Positions 1-6,496 of a stretch of 21,431 nucleotides of DNA are shown piece by piece; within the stretch, counting starts at the first letter, position 1, and each line of letters opens with the position of its first letter. This DNA is from CAYXZR01 sp964470025 (GTDB lineage Bacteria; Patescibacteriota; Patescibacteriia; Buchananbacterales; UBA6539): contig CAYXZR010000014.1 of NCBI GenBank assembly GCA_964470025.1, forward strand, positions 1 to 21,431, read 5' to 3'. A program made the position numbers and the translations under genes. The notes under the pieces were generated by a model. The model saw only the letters and a list, made by a program, of their open reading frames with translations, was not told where the DNA came from and did not search any database.

Positions 1-54
<54 letters not shown>

Positions 55-822
55 GATTATAGTTATCGCCGGCGTTCATCCGCGCTTCAGTTCAAAGCTT
101 CTCCAAAAAAGGATAACCTCTCCCCTTAACGTTCGGACACTGGCCAGGCATCAGCCCCTATACATTAGCTTGCGCTTTCGCAGGGACCTGTGTTTTTGGT
201 AAACAGTCGCCTGGAGTCTTTAGCTGCGGCCCCATATTGCTATGAGGCAGGCCTTATTGCGAACTTACGGCCGCTGTTTTGCCGAGTTCCTAAACGAAGG
301 TTCTCTCGTACACCTTGGTACTCTTATACCCGTCTACCTGTGTCGGTTTACGGTACGGTTATCACATAACCATGCCAGTAGGTTTTTCTAGGCACTTCTT
401 CAACCCAAATTGGCTCTGCCGAAGCTTTGCCTTCCCCCTCCTCAGTTTTAGCCAAGGCTAGGGACGTTCATTCCATAGAACGCTTAGGTATCCAAAATGC
501 GTCGCTACTGGGTTGTTACATGATAGTGCAGGAATATTAACCCGCTCATCCATCGACTACGCCTTTCGGCCTCGCCTTAGGACCGACTAACCCTGGGTCG
601 ATTCGCGTTGCCCAGGAACCCTTAGACTTTCGGTGGGCAGGATTCTCACCTGCCTTTTTGCTACTTATGCCAACATTCTCTCTTCTATACGCTCCACCAT
701 ATCTCGCGATACACCTTCAGCGCATATAGAATGCTCCTCTACCACTTTATATAAATATAAAATCCATAGCTTCGGTACAATGTTTAGCCCCGTTACATTT
801 TCGGCGCAACTCAACTAGACCA

Positions 823-879
<57 letters not shown>

Positions 880-1269
880 GTGAGTCAAATCACCACCTTC
901 TACACTTAACATTGATTAGGGACCTTAGCTGATGGTCTGGGCTGTTTCCCTTTTGACTGATGGAGCTTAGCCCCCATAGTCTAACTCCCAAGATTACACT
1001 ACGGCATTCGGAGTTTGGCTGAAGACGGTAGACCGAAGTCACCCGCCCTCAATCAGTGCTCTACCTCCGTAGCTACAACTTGAGGCCAGTCCTAAAACTG
1101 TTTCGAGGAGAACCAGCTATTACCAGGTTCGATTGGAATTTCTCCGCTAACCACAACTCATCCCAGCGTGTTGCACGGCGCGAGGGTTCGGGCCTCCCGT
1201 ACCTGTTACAGTACGTTCACCCTGGTCATGGCTAGATCACCTGGTTTCGGGTCTTGTAAATGCTGCCGT

Positions 1270-1314
1270 ATACTTTTTGAGTCAATCTCGTAAAGAGACT
1301 AACTCAAAAAGTAT
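1270..1314 (-). other. 23S helix extension, probably helix 25
   Basis: Two 20-nt arms flank a 5-nt loop. On the minus strand they pair completely if two G-U wobbles are allowed; on the plus strand those positions would be A/C mismatches. This fits an RNA made from the minus strand. By position between conserved 23S blocks it corresponds to the variable helix 25 region. Confidence 0.8.
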
Positions 1315-1488
1315 GGTCGGGGGTTAGCCCTCGCTTTCACTGCGCCTTCTCCGCTTCAACGGATTAGACTAAGCAACATCCACAAACTCGTTGGCTCATT
1401 CTTCAATAGGCACGCCGTCACCCATATAGGGCTCCGACTCCTTGTAAGCGTATGGTTTCAGATACTATTTCATTCCCCTCCCGGGGTG

Positions 1489-1525
<37 letters not shown>

Positions 1526-1775
1526 ATCATTAAAGATATTTAGCCTTACCGCATAGTCGCGGCAGGTTCCCACAGGGTTTCACGAGACCCGTGGTACTCA
1601 AGAAAATACTAAAAGCTAATTTTATTTTCGTATACGGGGCTATCACCGTCTTTGGCTCCTCTTTCCAAAGGATTCTACTAAAAAAATTAATTTTTGACTT
1701 TTTGTAGACTAATAAGGTGTCTACTAAGTATTTCTTACAACTTCCTATAGGCATTACGGACCTTACTCCTTACTT

Positions 1776-1819
1776 ATACACTAAAGTCATCTTTAATATA
1801 TAAAGACAACTTTAGTATA
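1776..1819 (-). other. 23S extension hairpin in the helix 16-18 region
   Basis: An A+T-rich hairpin lies between the conserved blocks that correspond to E. coli about 265 and 340. The whole insertion spans roughly 1640-1830 and has further short stems, such as a GTAGAC/GTCTAC pair. It is about 120 nt longer than the E. coli counterpart. No ORF of protein-coding quality is inside, so it reads as an expansion rather than an intron. Confidence 0.7.
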
Positions 1820-1876
1820 TATAGCTTATAGAATTTGGGCTCTTCCCCTTTCGCTCGCCACTACTTAGGGAATCAC

Positions 1877-1923
1877 GTATTTTACTCACTATGTATCAAA
1901 CTGACACACAGTAAGCAAAATAC
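1877..1923 (-). other. 23S extension hairpin, probably helix 13
   Basis: A 21-bp stem with a 5-nt loop replaces a short loop in E. coli 23S (between the AGAAATCAAC and GATTCCC blocks). Four of the pairs are G-U when read as minus-strand RNA and would be A/C mismatches on the other strand. This supports selection on the RNA structure. Confidence 0.8.
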
Positions 1924-2277
1924 TTTGTTGTTTTCTTCTCCTCCAGCTACTGAGATGTTTCACTTCGCTGGGTCCTCTTCCACATGCCTATGAATTCAGC
2001 ATGGGATAACTTGATCTTCCATCAAGTTGGGTTCCCCCATTCGGAAATCTCCGGATCAAAGGTTGCTTGCCACCTCTCCGAAGCTTATCGCAGGCTGCTA
2101 CGTCCTTCATCGGTCTTTAATGTCAAGGCATTCACCATACGCCCTTATTTCATTTAACCACAAGAATTGAAACGTCATTGTTGTCGAGACAATGTACATT
2201 CTGTTTCTTGTTCAAGATCATTACTTTGTTGCAAATAACAAAGATGAATCTTATTTAGATGCTAGATAATACACTTT

Positions 2278-2290
2278 AGTTTTCAAAGTC
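2278..2290 (-). promoter_or_regulatory. boxA-like motif in 23S leader
   Basis: Minus-strand GACTTTGAAAACT resembles the CTTTGAAAACT boxA-like element found before 23S in Firmicutes rRNA operons, which supports antitermination. Related copies on the same strand lie at 2328-2340 (AGCCTTGAAAATC) and 2351-2364 (TCCCTTGAAAACAC), and an inverse copy at 2304-2316. The assignment rests on similarity only. Confidence 0.4.
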
Positions 2291-2366
2291 CATGTAAAAA
2301 CAGAATTTGAAAACCCAACTGATGTTAGATTTTCAAGGCTGTCTTTTATGGTGTTTTCAAGGGAAC

Positions 2367-2390
2367 AAAAAATTCGCTGTCCAAGCGAAT
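2367..2390 (-). terminator. terminator-like hairpin within the 23S leader
   Basis: Minus-strand ATTCGCT-TGGAC-AGCGAAT forms a 7-bp stem with a 5-nt loop and is followed by TTTTT then G. It lies about 100 nt downstream of the rRNA promoter start site and upstream of the boxA-like repeats, so it could be an attenuator or a processing stem. The short stem makes full termination doubtful. Confidence 0.45.
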
Positions 2391-2495
2391 GTAGCGGCAT
2401 CAAAACGTCAATCAAACTACATGCTTGTTTGTGTTACTAAATAAGAGGTTAAAGTCATAAAATAGATACTTAACGTTATTGATACTGTATTGAGG

Positions 2496-2524
2496 ATTAT
2501 ATACTAATGAATAAAACCTGTCAA
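2496..2524 (-). promoter_or_regulatory. consensus sigma70-type promoter for 23S rRNA
   Basis: Minus strand: TTGACA (2524-2519), 17-bp spacer, TATAAT (2501-2496), a full match to consensus. The predicted start near 2489 gives a leader of about 330 nt before the 23S 5' end. A stem of AGCCAAAA/TTTTGGCT (2536-2562) lies just upstream of the -35, and a terminator lies at 2584-2614. The rRNA is therefore insulated from the gene behind it. The stretch 2160-2654 holds only this leader, the promoter and these hairpins. Confidence 0.88.
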
Positions 2525-2583
2525 GAGCTGAAACTAGCCAAAAAGCGTAAAATATTTTGGCTTATTTAAGCCACTTTAAAAAT

Positions 2584-2614
2584 CAAAAAATCACCATCTG
2601 AATAGTCTGGTGAT
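2584..2614 (-). terminator. intrinsic terminator after the 180-aa gene
   Basis: Minus-strand ATCACCA and TGGTGAT form a 7-bp stem with an 11-nt loop, followed by a T-run (TTTTTGATTTTT). It ends the gene at 2655-3197 before the rRNA promoter begins. Confidence 0.8.
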
Positions 2615-2654
2615 AATCTGTGGGAAAATGAGGAAAAATAGAGAGTTAAATACC

Positions 2655-3197
2655 TTAGGTACGTTTCACTGAATATTTCTGAAGGTCAGGCAGCATTACA
2701 AAAAAACTGGACCTATTCTCCACCTGGAGATTGTGGATGTCCTTTAATTTATAGCAAGCCTCAAGATATTTTTGATCCTGCAAAGTATCGGGGTGTTTTA
2801 AATAAAACCAGACATCAAAAATAGTTGCGAGTGCAGGCTTCTCATTAGTAAGAGAAAAAATCATTCTTGAGGAATCCCACAATACAAATGCTGTAGCATC
2901 GGGATAGAATTTTAAAAGACCATCGGGGTCACGATCTGCATGTTTGAAAAAATTCTGAGCTTCTGTAATTTTTGAGAAGTAATTACCATGGTACTCTTCT
3001 TTAATCAAATTTAATATCTGGTCTTTTATATAAGATTCTATACCCTGCTTCTTGCATAAGTTAAAAAGCACTTCATGCGCAGCAGAACATAAGCTATGTA
3101 TAGAAACCACGTCACCGTTGGTCATAAAAAGCTGAACGGCTGTATTAAACTGTCTAATAGCTGTATCCAACTTAGATAGCTGTATATACTTGCTCAT
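2655..3197 (-). CDS. conserved hypothetical protein, 180 aa
   Basis: The start chosen is the ATG at 3197 (MSKYIQLSKLD) because GAGG lies 9 nt upstream. An in-frame ATG 15 codons earlier lacks such a site. The protein is soluble and probably mostly helical, with no signal peptide. A conserved-looking core reads AQNFFKHADRDPDGLLKF near its middle, followed by a Trp/Phe-rich helix region (FDVWFYLKHP). I recall similar proteins, with a VSIHSL segment and an NFFKHADRD motif, scattered through Proteobacteria as uncharacterised single genes; this is from memory, not a search. The function is unknown. The gene stands alone with its own terminator, between the rRNA promoter and a palindromic element, which fits a transferred accessory gene. 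Confidence 0.85.
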   Translation of the reverse strand: MSKYIQLSKLDTAIRQFNTAVQLFMTNGDVVSIHSLCSAAHEVLFNLCKKQGIESYIKDQILNLIKEEYHGNYFSKITEAQNFFKHADRDPDGLLKFYPDATAFVLWDSSRMIFSLTNEKPALATIFDVWFYLKHPDTLQDQKYLEACYKLKDIHNLQVENRSSFFVMLPDLQKYSVKRT

Positions 3198-3271
3198 AAT
3201 ATACATCCTCAATTGATTAAATATAGTAATTAATGCTACCACTATAAAAGGGTCAAATCAACCACTAGCAC

Positions 3272-3396
3272 GTCGGCTGGACAATTGTAAAAAATTATAG
3301 CGAGTAGCCGTATAGTGCGGTGCGCGGGAGCGTTAGCGACCTTGCACCGTATAGGATACGAGCGTATATAATTCTCACAAAATTGTCCTCGCCGAC
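3272..3396. repeat. 125-bp imperfect palindrome, MITE-like
   Basis: The ends are inverted copies (GTCGGC...GGACAATT on the left, AATTGTCC...GCCGAC on the right). Inner blocks also pair: AATTATA with TATAATT, and CGGTGC with GCACCG. The whole segment can thus fold into one long stem around a G+C-rich centre (GCGGGAGCGTTAGCGACC). It encodes no protein. Candidates are a miniature inverted-repeat element, a palindromic intergenic repeat or an excised-element scar. The interval 3198-3536 otherwise holds only this, a small hairpin and a promoter. Confidence 0.6.
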
Positions 3397-3408
3397 AAAA
3401 ATTTTACT

Positions 3409-3435
3409 CCACTTTTTTAAAAGTGGAAATTAAAT
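3409..3435. repeat. short hairpin repeat, copy 1
   Basis: CCACTTTT-TT-AAAAGTGG is followed by AAATTAAAT. A close relative occurs at 9104-9132 (CTACTTTTTTCAAAAAGTAG followed by AATTAAATA). Both lie just downstream of larger inverted repeats, so they may be one end of a small repeat family. Confidence 0.45.
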
Positions 3436-3463
3436 ATTTTTCTAAAAAAGTAACAACTAAAAA

Positions 3464-3492
3464 TTGACACCTCTCTCTTTCTATACTATATT
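3464..3492 (+). promoter_or_regulatory. promoter for 34-aa peptide gene
   Basis: TTGACA (3464-3469), 17-bp spacer, TATATT (3487-3492): perfect -35 and 5/6 -10. The start site is predicted near 3499, giving a leader of about 40 nt with an SD. Confidence 0.8.
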
Positions 3493-3536
3493 CACTGATC
3501 GCACATTGCGCACATTCTACGAAAGGTAGCACGAAC

Positions 3537-3641
3537 ATGAAAGAAAAAACAAAGAACATCTTGACAGGACTTGTGGCCATTTTTCTAGGCCTACTCTTTC
3601 TTTCACCCTTTCTGCTCAACGCATGGTGGGGAAAGTGGTAG
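3537..3641 (+). CDS. 34-aa single-pass membrane peptide
   Basis: The ATG at 3537 has AAAGG about 9 nt upstream and lies 45 nt after a strong promoter. The product has a basic N terminus (MKEKTKN), one hydrophobic segment (about residues 8-28, ILTGLVAIFLGLLFL...), and a Trp-rich end (AWWGKW). The topology suggests a small inner-membrane peptide, either a regulator of a larger protein or a toxin of the type I kind; nothing decides between these. It is short, but the promoter, SD and terminator (3697-3727) around it support a real gene. I do not recognise a family. Confidence 0.68.
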   Translation: MKEKTKNILTGLVAIFLGLLFLSPFLLNAWWGKW

Positions 3642-3696
3642 TATATTAAATGATCACAAGCAGCCCCTACAGAATAACCACAGAACCTTCAACATC

Positions 3697-3727
3697 AAAA
3701 CCCAAAACATTAGTCTAGGGTTTTTTT
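3697..3727 (+). terminator. probable intrinsic terminator
   Basis: AAAACCC pairs with GGGTTTT across a 14-nt loop and runs into a T-tract. It separates the 34-aa gene from the next promoter. The long loop makes it moderate in strength. Confidence 0.6.
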
Positions 3728-3754
3728 AATTTACAATAAAAAACATACAAAACA

Positions 3755-3783
3755 TTGACAAAATAGATGTATTATAGTATACT
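3755..3783 (+). promoter_or_regulatory. promoter for the 49/75/93-aa small-gene operon
   Basis: TTGACA (3755-3760), 17-bp spacer, TATACT (3778-3783). It lies 38 nt upstream of the first start codon and after a terminator, so it drives 3822-4507. Confidence 0.82.
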
Positions 3784-3821
3784 AAACAATCGCACATTTC
3801 AAAAAAGAAAGGAATAAAAGA

Positions 3822-3971
3822 ATGCCTATCCTACTTAGTTGGCAACAACAAGGTCGTTACCAATACGAACATGACGGAACAAACTACACTGGCTGGTGCC
3901 GATGCGTCAATGGACAAATGGCAGACGGTACATGGCCAGAGTGGAACAACAAAACTGGAGAACAAAGATGA
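3822..3971 (+). CDS. 49-aa Trp/Cys-containing small protein
   Basis: The ATG at 3822 follows AAAGGA about 8 nt upstream. Sequence features are four Trp, a CxC pair (WCRC, residues 25-28), and many Tyr, Gly and Asn. There is no signal peptide or membrane segment. The start and the short polar sequence resemble small peptide-like or DUF-type proteins, but I recognise no family. Its TGA stop overlaps the ATG of the next gene (ATGA), so the two are probably translationally coupled. It is the first gene of a three-gene operon with the 75- and 93-aa paralogues, which suggests a joint role. Confidence 0.75.
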   Translation: MPILLSWQQQGRYQYEHDGTNYTGWCRCVNGQMADGTWPEWNNKTGEQR

Positions 3972-4195
3972 TGTACACACTACTAACCCGAGTTAGCGGC
4001 TGGAATCAACGCCTCATCAACCAGCTCATCGAACACACCAAATCGCTCATCGACACTCGCCCCGATCAACCCACCATCGTAATCATCGAAGGTGAATTCG
4101 ACGAAGGGCAGATAATGCAGATTCTTGGCAATAAATTCGACTCCCATAGCATCGTCAGCGAAGCCGAGCTTCCCTTCAAAGTCTGTGCGGCGTAA
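3968..4195 (+). CDS. 75-aa small protein, paralogue of the next gene
   Basis: The start chosen is the ATG at 3968, which overlaps the previous TGA and has GGAG 7 nt upstream. A longer in-frame reading from 3896 would overlap the 49-aa gene over most of its length and lacks an SD. The product (MMYTLLTRVSGW...) looks like a small alpha/beta fold: an N-terminal strand, a helix (NQRLINQLIEHTKSLI), a strand (TIVIIEGE), a helix (EGQIMQILG) and an ELPFK tail. The order Y/F-T-x-L-T-R, G-W, IxGE, IxQ-x-x-G and ELPF[K/R] is shared with the 93-aa product, so the two are diverged tandem duplicates. Function unknown. Confidence 0.85.
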   Translation: MMYTLLTRVSGWNQRLINQLIEHTKSLIDTRPDQPTIVIIEGEFDEGQIMQILGNKFDSHSIVSEAELPFKVCAA

Positions 4196-4225
4196 TCATC
4201 AAACCTTAAACTAGGAGAACCAAAT

Positions 4226-4507
4226 ATGGATCTTATTGGCATGGAAGTTAAAAGATTGCAGGCAGAAGCAAAATTCACAGTCCTCACCCGTAAAGACGGA
4301 ACATGGACCAGAGAAGAAGTTAACCTGCTTGTAACAAATCTGAACACAGAAGTACATGAGCACCCACGAGTGAGTGAAAGCATAATTATTTCGGGTGAAC
4401 ACTCATCAAAAAAAATCCAGCAAGCTATCGGCAAAGACTGTGGTCAACAAAAAATCCTTACCGGATATGACAATCCCGAACTACCCTTCCGACCGCCAAG
4501 TCACTAA
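4226..4507 (+). CDS. 93-aa small protein, paralogue of the 75-aa gene
   Basis: The ATG at 4226 has AGGAG 8 nt upstream. After a short helix (MDLIGMEVKRLQAEA) the chain follows the same plan as its neighbour: KFTVLTRKDGTW, a helix, SIIISGE, KKIQQAIG, and a NPELPFR tail. The shared ELPF[K/R] ending and IxxGE motif are the best evidence of homology. The protein is soluble, with no signal peptide. It ends the operon before the terminator at 4533-4560. The family is unknown to me. The pair could form a heterodimer or bind the 49-aa product; that is inference from gene order. Confidence 0.85.
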   Translation: MDLIGMEVKRLQAEAKFTVLTRKDGTWTREEVNLLVTNLNTEVHEHPRVSESIIISGEHSSKKIQQAIGKDCGQQKILTGYDNPELPFRPPSH

Positions 4508-4532
4508 CATTCCTTTGGTCATAAAATTCCCT

Positions 4533-4560
4533 AAGAGCCTGACCAGCTCTTTCTTTTTTT
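4533..4560 (+). terminator. intrinsic terminator of the small-gene operon
   Basis: AAGAGC, loop CTGACCA, GCTCTT, then TCTTTTTTT. Confidence 0.82.
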
Positions 4561-4567
4561 ATGCAAA

Positions 4568-4597
4568 TTGACAGACCACCCTAACTAGCGTAACAAT
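4568..4597 (+). promoter_or_regulatory. probable promoter for 64-aa gene
   Basis: TTGACA (4568-4573) with AACAAT at 18 bp spacing (4592-4597). The -35 is perfect and the -10 weak (4/6), so it may be activated or modest. Confidence 0.55.
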
Positions 4598-4634
4598 AAA
4601 AGTATCGAACATTCTAAATCCAGGAGGTGAGACA

Positions 4635-4829
4635 ATGTCGCAAAGCACACCCGCATTACTTGCTCGAGCTGTTCGACTACTCAAAGAAGGCAAACTCGGC
4701 AGTAAAGAAGCAGTCGCTCACAAGATCCAAGAAATCCTCGGCGCAGTAGAAGCTGGCACTGTCACCTGGACACGACTCGACATAAGTAAGGAACAACTTC
4801 TTGAACTCATGCCTGATGTCGAAGTCTAA
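4635..4829 (+). CDS. 64-aa helical small protein
   Basis: The ATG at 4635 lies behind the strongest SD in the window (AGGAGGTGA, 4 nt before the codon). The product is mostly helical: a first helix (ALLARAVRLLKEGKLG), a second (KEAVAHKIQEILGAVEAG), and an acidic ELMPDVEV end. It has no Cys, signal peptide or membrane segment. The unit is complete on its own, with a promoter and strong terminator. It sits beside the 49/75/93-aa operon in the same orientation and with the same SD-rich style, so it may belong to the same acquired set. The function is not recognised; a small adaptor or antitoxin-like protein would fit but is not shown. Confidence 0.85.
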   Translation: MSQSTPALLARAVRLLKEGKLGSKEAVAHKIQEILGAVEAGTVTWTRLDISKEQLLELMPDVEV

Positions 4830-4836
4830 AAATCTC

Positions 4837-4866
4837 AGAGTCCTTTTCAAATAAGGACTCTTTTTT
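4837..4866 (+). terminator. strong terminator, probably bidirectional
   Basis: A 9-bp stem, AGAGTCCTT/AAGGACTCT, is followed by TTTTT on the plus strand. It ends the 64-aa gene. On the minus strand it follows the AHSA1-like gene, with a weaker T-tract. Confidence 0.88.
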
Positions 4867-5296
4867 ATTTTGATTCTATAAGTTTTTTCATCTCACCCAA
4901 TGCAAACTGCCAATTCTTCTCTGAGTGCTCTTTTGCTTCTTGAGTTGTATTGCCATCCTGCTCAAGTGAAAGCGTCGTAACTCCATCAAGCTCTGACAAT
5001 CGCGCGGTGATGGTACTATAATTCTCTACAACATCTGGCTTACCAGACATCGAGCTCAAATACGTATAGGTAAGCAATGAGTGTTCTTCGTACGCAAGCA
5101 CTTCGCCTTTGTCTTCATATGCAGTACCTTGCCATTCTCCTGTCCAACGAATCGGACTTCCAACCTTCCAGTCTGTTGTAAGCAATGTTCCAAACATATA
5201 CTGCTTAACCAACTCAGGCTGAGTCAGTGCAGCCCACACCTCTTCTGCAGAGGCATTAATCGCAATAGTGATACGCGCTGTTAAATTTTCTGCCAT
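4865..5296 (-). CDS. SRPBCC / AHSA1-like domain protein, 143 aa
   Basis: A full-length single-domain START-like protein of the Activator-of-Hsp90-ATPase-1-homologue type. It shows the characteristic beginning (ITIAINASAEEVWAALTQPE), the W..G sections in the middle (DWKVGSPIRWTGEW, YEDKGEVLAYEEHSLLTYTY), and the C-terminal helix (NWQFALGEMKKLIES). These proteins have a helix-grip fold with a hydrophobic pocket; bacterial members are mostly of unknown ligand. It starts 15 nt after the membrane-protein gene at 5312-5893, so it may be co-transcribed. A TATAAT 14 nt before its ATG could also give a very short leader, and there is no SD. Confidence 0.93.
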   Translation of the reverse strand: MAENLTARITIAINASAEEVWAALTQPELVKQYMFGTLLTTDWKVGSPIRWTGEWQGTAYEDKGEVLAYEEHSLLTYTYLSSMSGKPDVVENYSTITARLSELDGVTTLSLEQDGNTTQEAKEHSEKNWQFALGEMKKLIESK

Positions 5297-5311
5297 ATTA
5301 ATAATTACTAA

Positions 5312-5893
5312 TTATAAATCCACTAAAACTTTGCATTTATTATCAACGCAGTCATATCCTAACATCGACACACAATCATACACACATTGTGAAGGATATT
5401 GATCGATCAACTGTTGTAGACGCTCAGCCTCTGCCACATTAACAAATACATAACAACCAAACGGACATTGTGAAACCACCTGAACACAATCAGCCTTAGT
5501 CTCACAATAATTAGCTTCGGTTATTTGCTCTTTAATGCTAGCTTCTGTAGGTACCATACGCTGCACAAGCTGCATACCAGTTGCAAGTAATACCGCATAA
5601 AACAACACCGCTACTAATCCCACTATTACTATATTTGTCTTTTTGAATAACCAATACAAACCAGCAAAAAGCAATCCATAAAAAACTGCACTAATCACTG
5701 CAAGTACACTAAGTGAAACAATACCAGCAGTAGTACTAGTATCGATCAATAAAAGTGTAATGAATCGTGGCACAAGTACCAAAGGTGCAAATACTATTTC
5801 AACAAACACAAATGCCAACCCCAACGTGGCAATAGGAATGACAAGGGCGCCAAATAGTACACCAAATAATAATATTTTATAAATATTCTTCAT
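5312..5893 (-). CDS. membrane protein with C-terminal Cys-rich domain, 193 aa
   Basis: The start chosen is the ATG at 5893 (MKNIYKILLFG) because the longer reading runs through a terminator and into the preceding gene. About four hydrophobic segments fill residues 1-120. The last 70 residues form an extracytoplasmic-looking segment with eight Cys in a regular spread (NYC, ADC, QCPFGC, QC, DC, DC, KC), consistent with four disulfides. This Cys pattern occurs in surface proteins of candidate phyla bacteria as I recall, but I know no function. A TATACT lies 8 nt before the ATG, with no SD and no clear -35, suggesting a leaderless mRNA. Confidence 0.85.
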   Translation of the reverse strand: MKNIYKILLFGVLFGALVIPIATLGLAFVFVEIVFAPLVLVPRFITLLLIDTSTTAGIVSLSVLAVISAVFYGLLFAGLYWLFKKTNIVIVGLVAVLFYAVLLATGMQLVQRMVPTEASIKEQITEANYCETKADCVQVVSQCPFGCYVFVNVAEAERLQQLIDQYPSQCVYDCVSMLGYDCVDNKCKVLVDL

Positions 5894-5920
5894 ATATAAG
5901 TAGTATACAGGATGTAATAA

Positions 5921-5948
5921 AATAAAAAAGCTGAGAACACTCTCAGCT
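5921..5948 (-). terminator. intrinsic terminator after the 121-aa gene
   Basis: On the minus strand, AGCTGAGA and TCTCAGCT (8 bp, loop GTGT) are followed by TTTTT. Confidence 0.88.
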
Positions 5949-5963
5949 ACACTAAACGAGCTA

Positions 5964-6329
5964 TTACTTCTTACGTTTACTACCGAAAGGAGAATTTGCT
6001 CGGGCTTCTGCTGCTTTTTCCTGGGCAATTGTATTAGCAATTTCATTTTGCTTCATCCCAGATGCACGCATTTGTTGACGACGCTCCATCTCTGCTGTTC
6101 GCTCACGTTTTTCTGCCTGTGCCTGCTGCACAAAACTCTGAGGAACCGGCTTAGTGAGCGTCGCACCAGCGTGAGTTGCTGCGACCGACTTTGGCGCTTC
6201 AGGCTTTTTCTCAGTTGGCAAAGAGGAGCCAGGTATCTGCTGCTGCAGTTGTTGCATTACCCGACGCTCTTCCTTACTAAACTGTGACTTCTCCCCTTTT
6301 TTGCCCAACAGTTTTTTAAAAAAGTTCAT
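5964..6329 (-). CDS. 121-aa basic, low-complexity protein of unknown function
   Basis: The ATG at 6329 has AAGGAG 8 nt upstream, a good SD. The chain opens with a basic amphipathic stretch (MNFFKKLLGKKGEKS), then Gln-rich and Ala/Pro-rich segments. A charged helix follows (QQAQAEKRERTAEMERRQQMRASGMKQNEIANTIA, best read as two shorter pieces), ending in a Lys/Arg-rich tail (GSKRKK). It lacks Cys, a signal peptide and membrane segments. The composition suggests a nucleic-acid- or membrane-surface-binding protein; that is inference. No family recognised. The gene is alone before its own terminator. Confidence 0.82.
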   Translation of the reverse strand: MNFFKKLLGKKGEKSQFSKEERRVMQQLQQQIPGSSLPTEKKPEAPKSVAATHAGATLTKPVPQSFVQQAQAEKRERTAEMERRQQMRASGMKQNEIANTIAQEKAAEARANSPFGSKRKK

Positions 6330-6442
6330 CGCCCTTCTCCTTGTAATACGTTACAATGAGCCAATACTATTAGCTGAAAGCCTCCATTCTCCCAGCTACT
6401 TTTAGTGTACTCCTATTGTCAGGCAATAACAACTCAATAATT

Positions 6443-6467
6443 AAAAAACCGCTCAGTACGAGCGGTT
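6443..6467 (-). terminator. intrinsic terminator after the glycine-zipper gene
   Basis: On the minus strand, AACCGCTC and GAGCGGTT (8 bp, loop GTACT) are followed by TTTTAATT. The interval 6330-6496 otherwise shows no gene. Confidence 0.9.
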
Positions 6468-6496
6468 ATATTGTACATCAACTAAAGCTGAGACCC

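Noticed and set aside
633..818. 61-aa plus-strand ORF inside 23S
   Set aside because: Antisense to rRNA with no signals or family resemblance.
1530..1754. 74-aa minus-strand ORF inside 23S
   Set aside because: It lies entirely within conserved and expanded 23S sequence, and no homing-endonuclease motif is seen.
3404..3619. 71-aa minus-strand ORF
   Set aside because: Antisense to the 34-aa gene and its promoter, built of hairpin repeat sequence; no start signals.
3896..3967. N-terminal extension of the 75-aa gene
   Set aside because: It would overlap the 49-aa gene; the ATG at 3968 has an SD and ATGA coupling.
4066..4434. 122-aa minus-strand ORF over the 75/93-aa genes
   Set aside because: Antisense shadow; the plus-strand frames have SDs, a promoter, and homology to each other.
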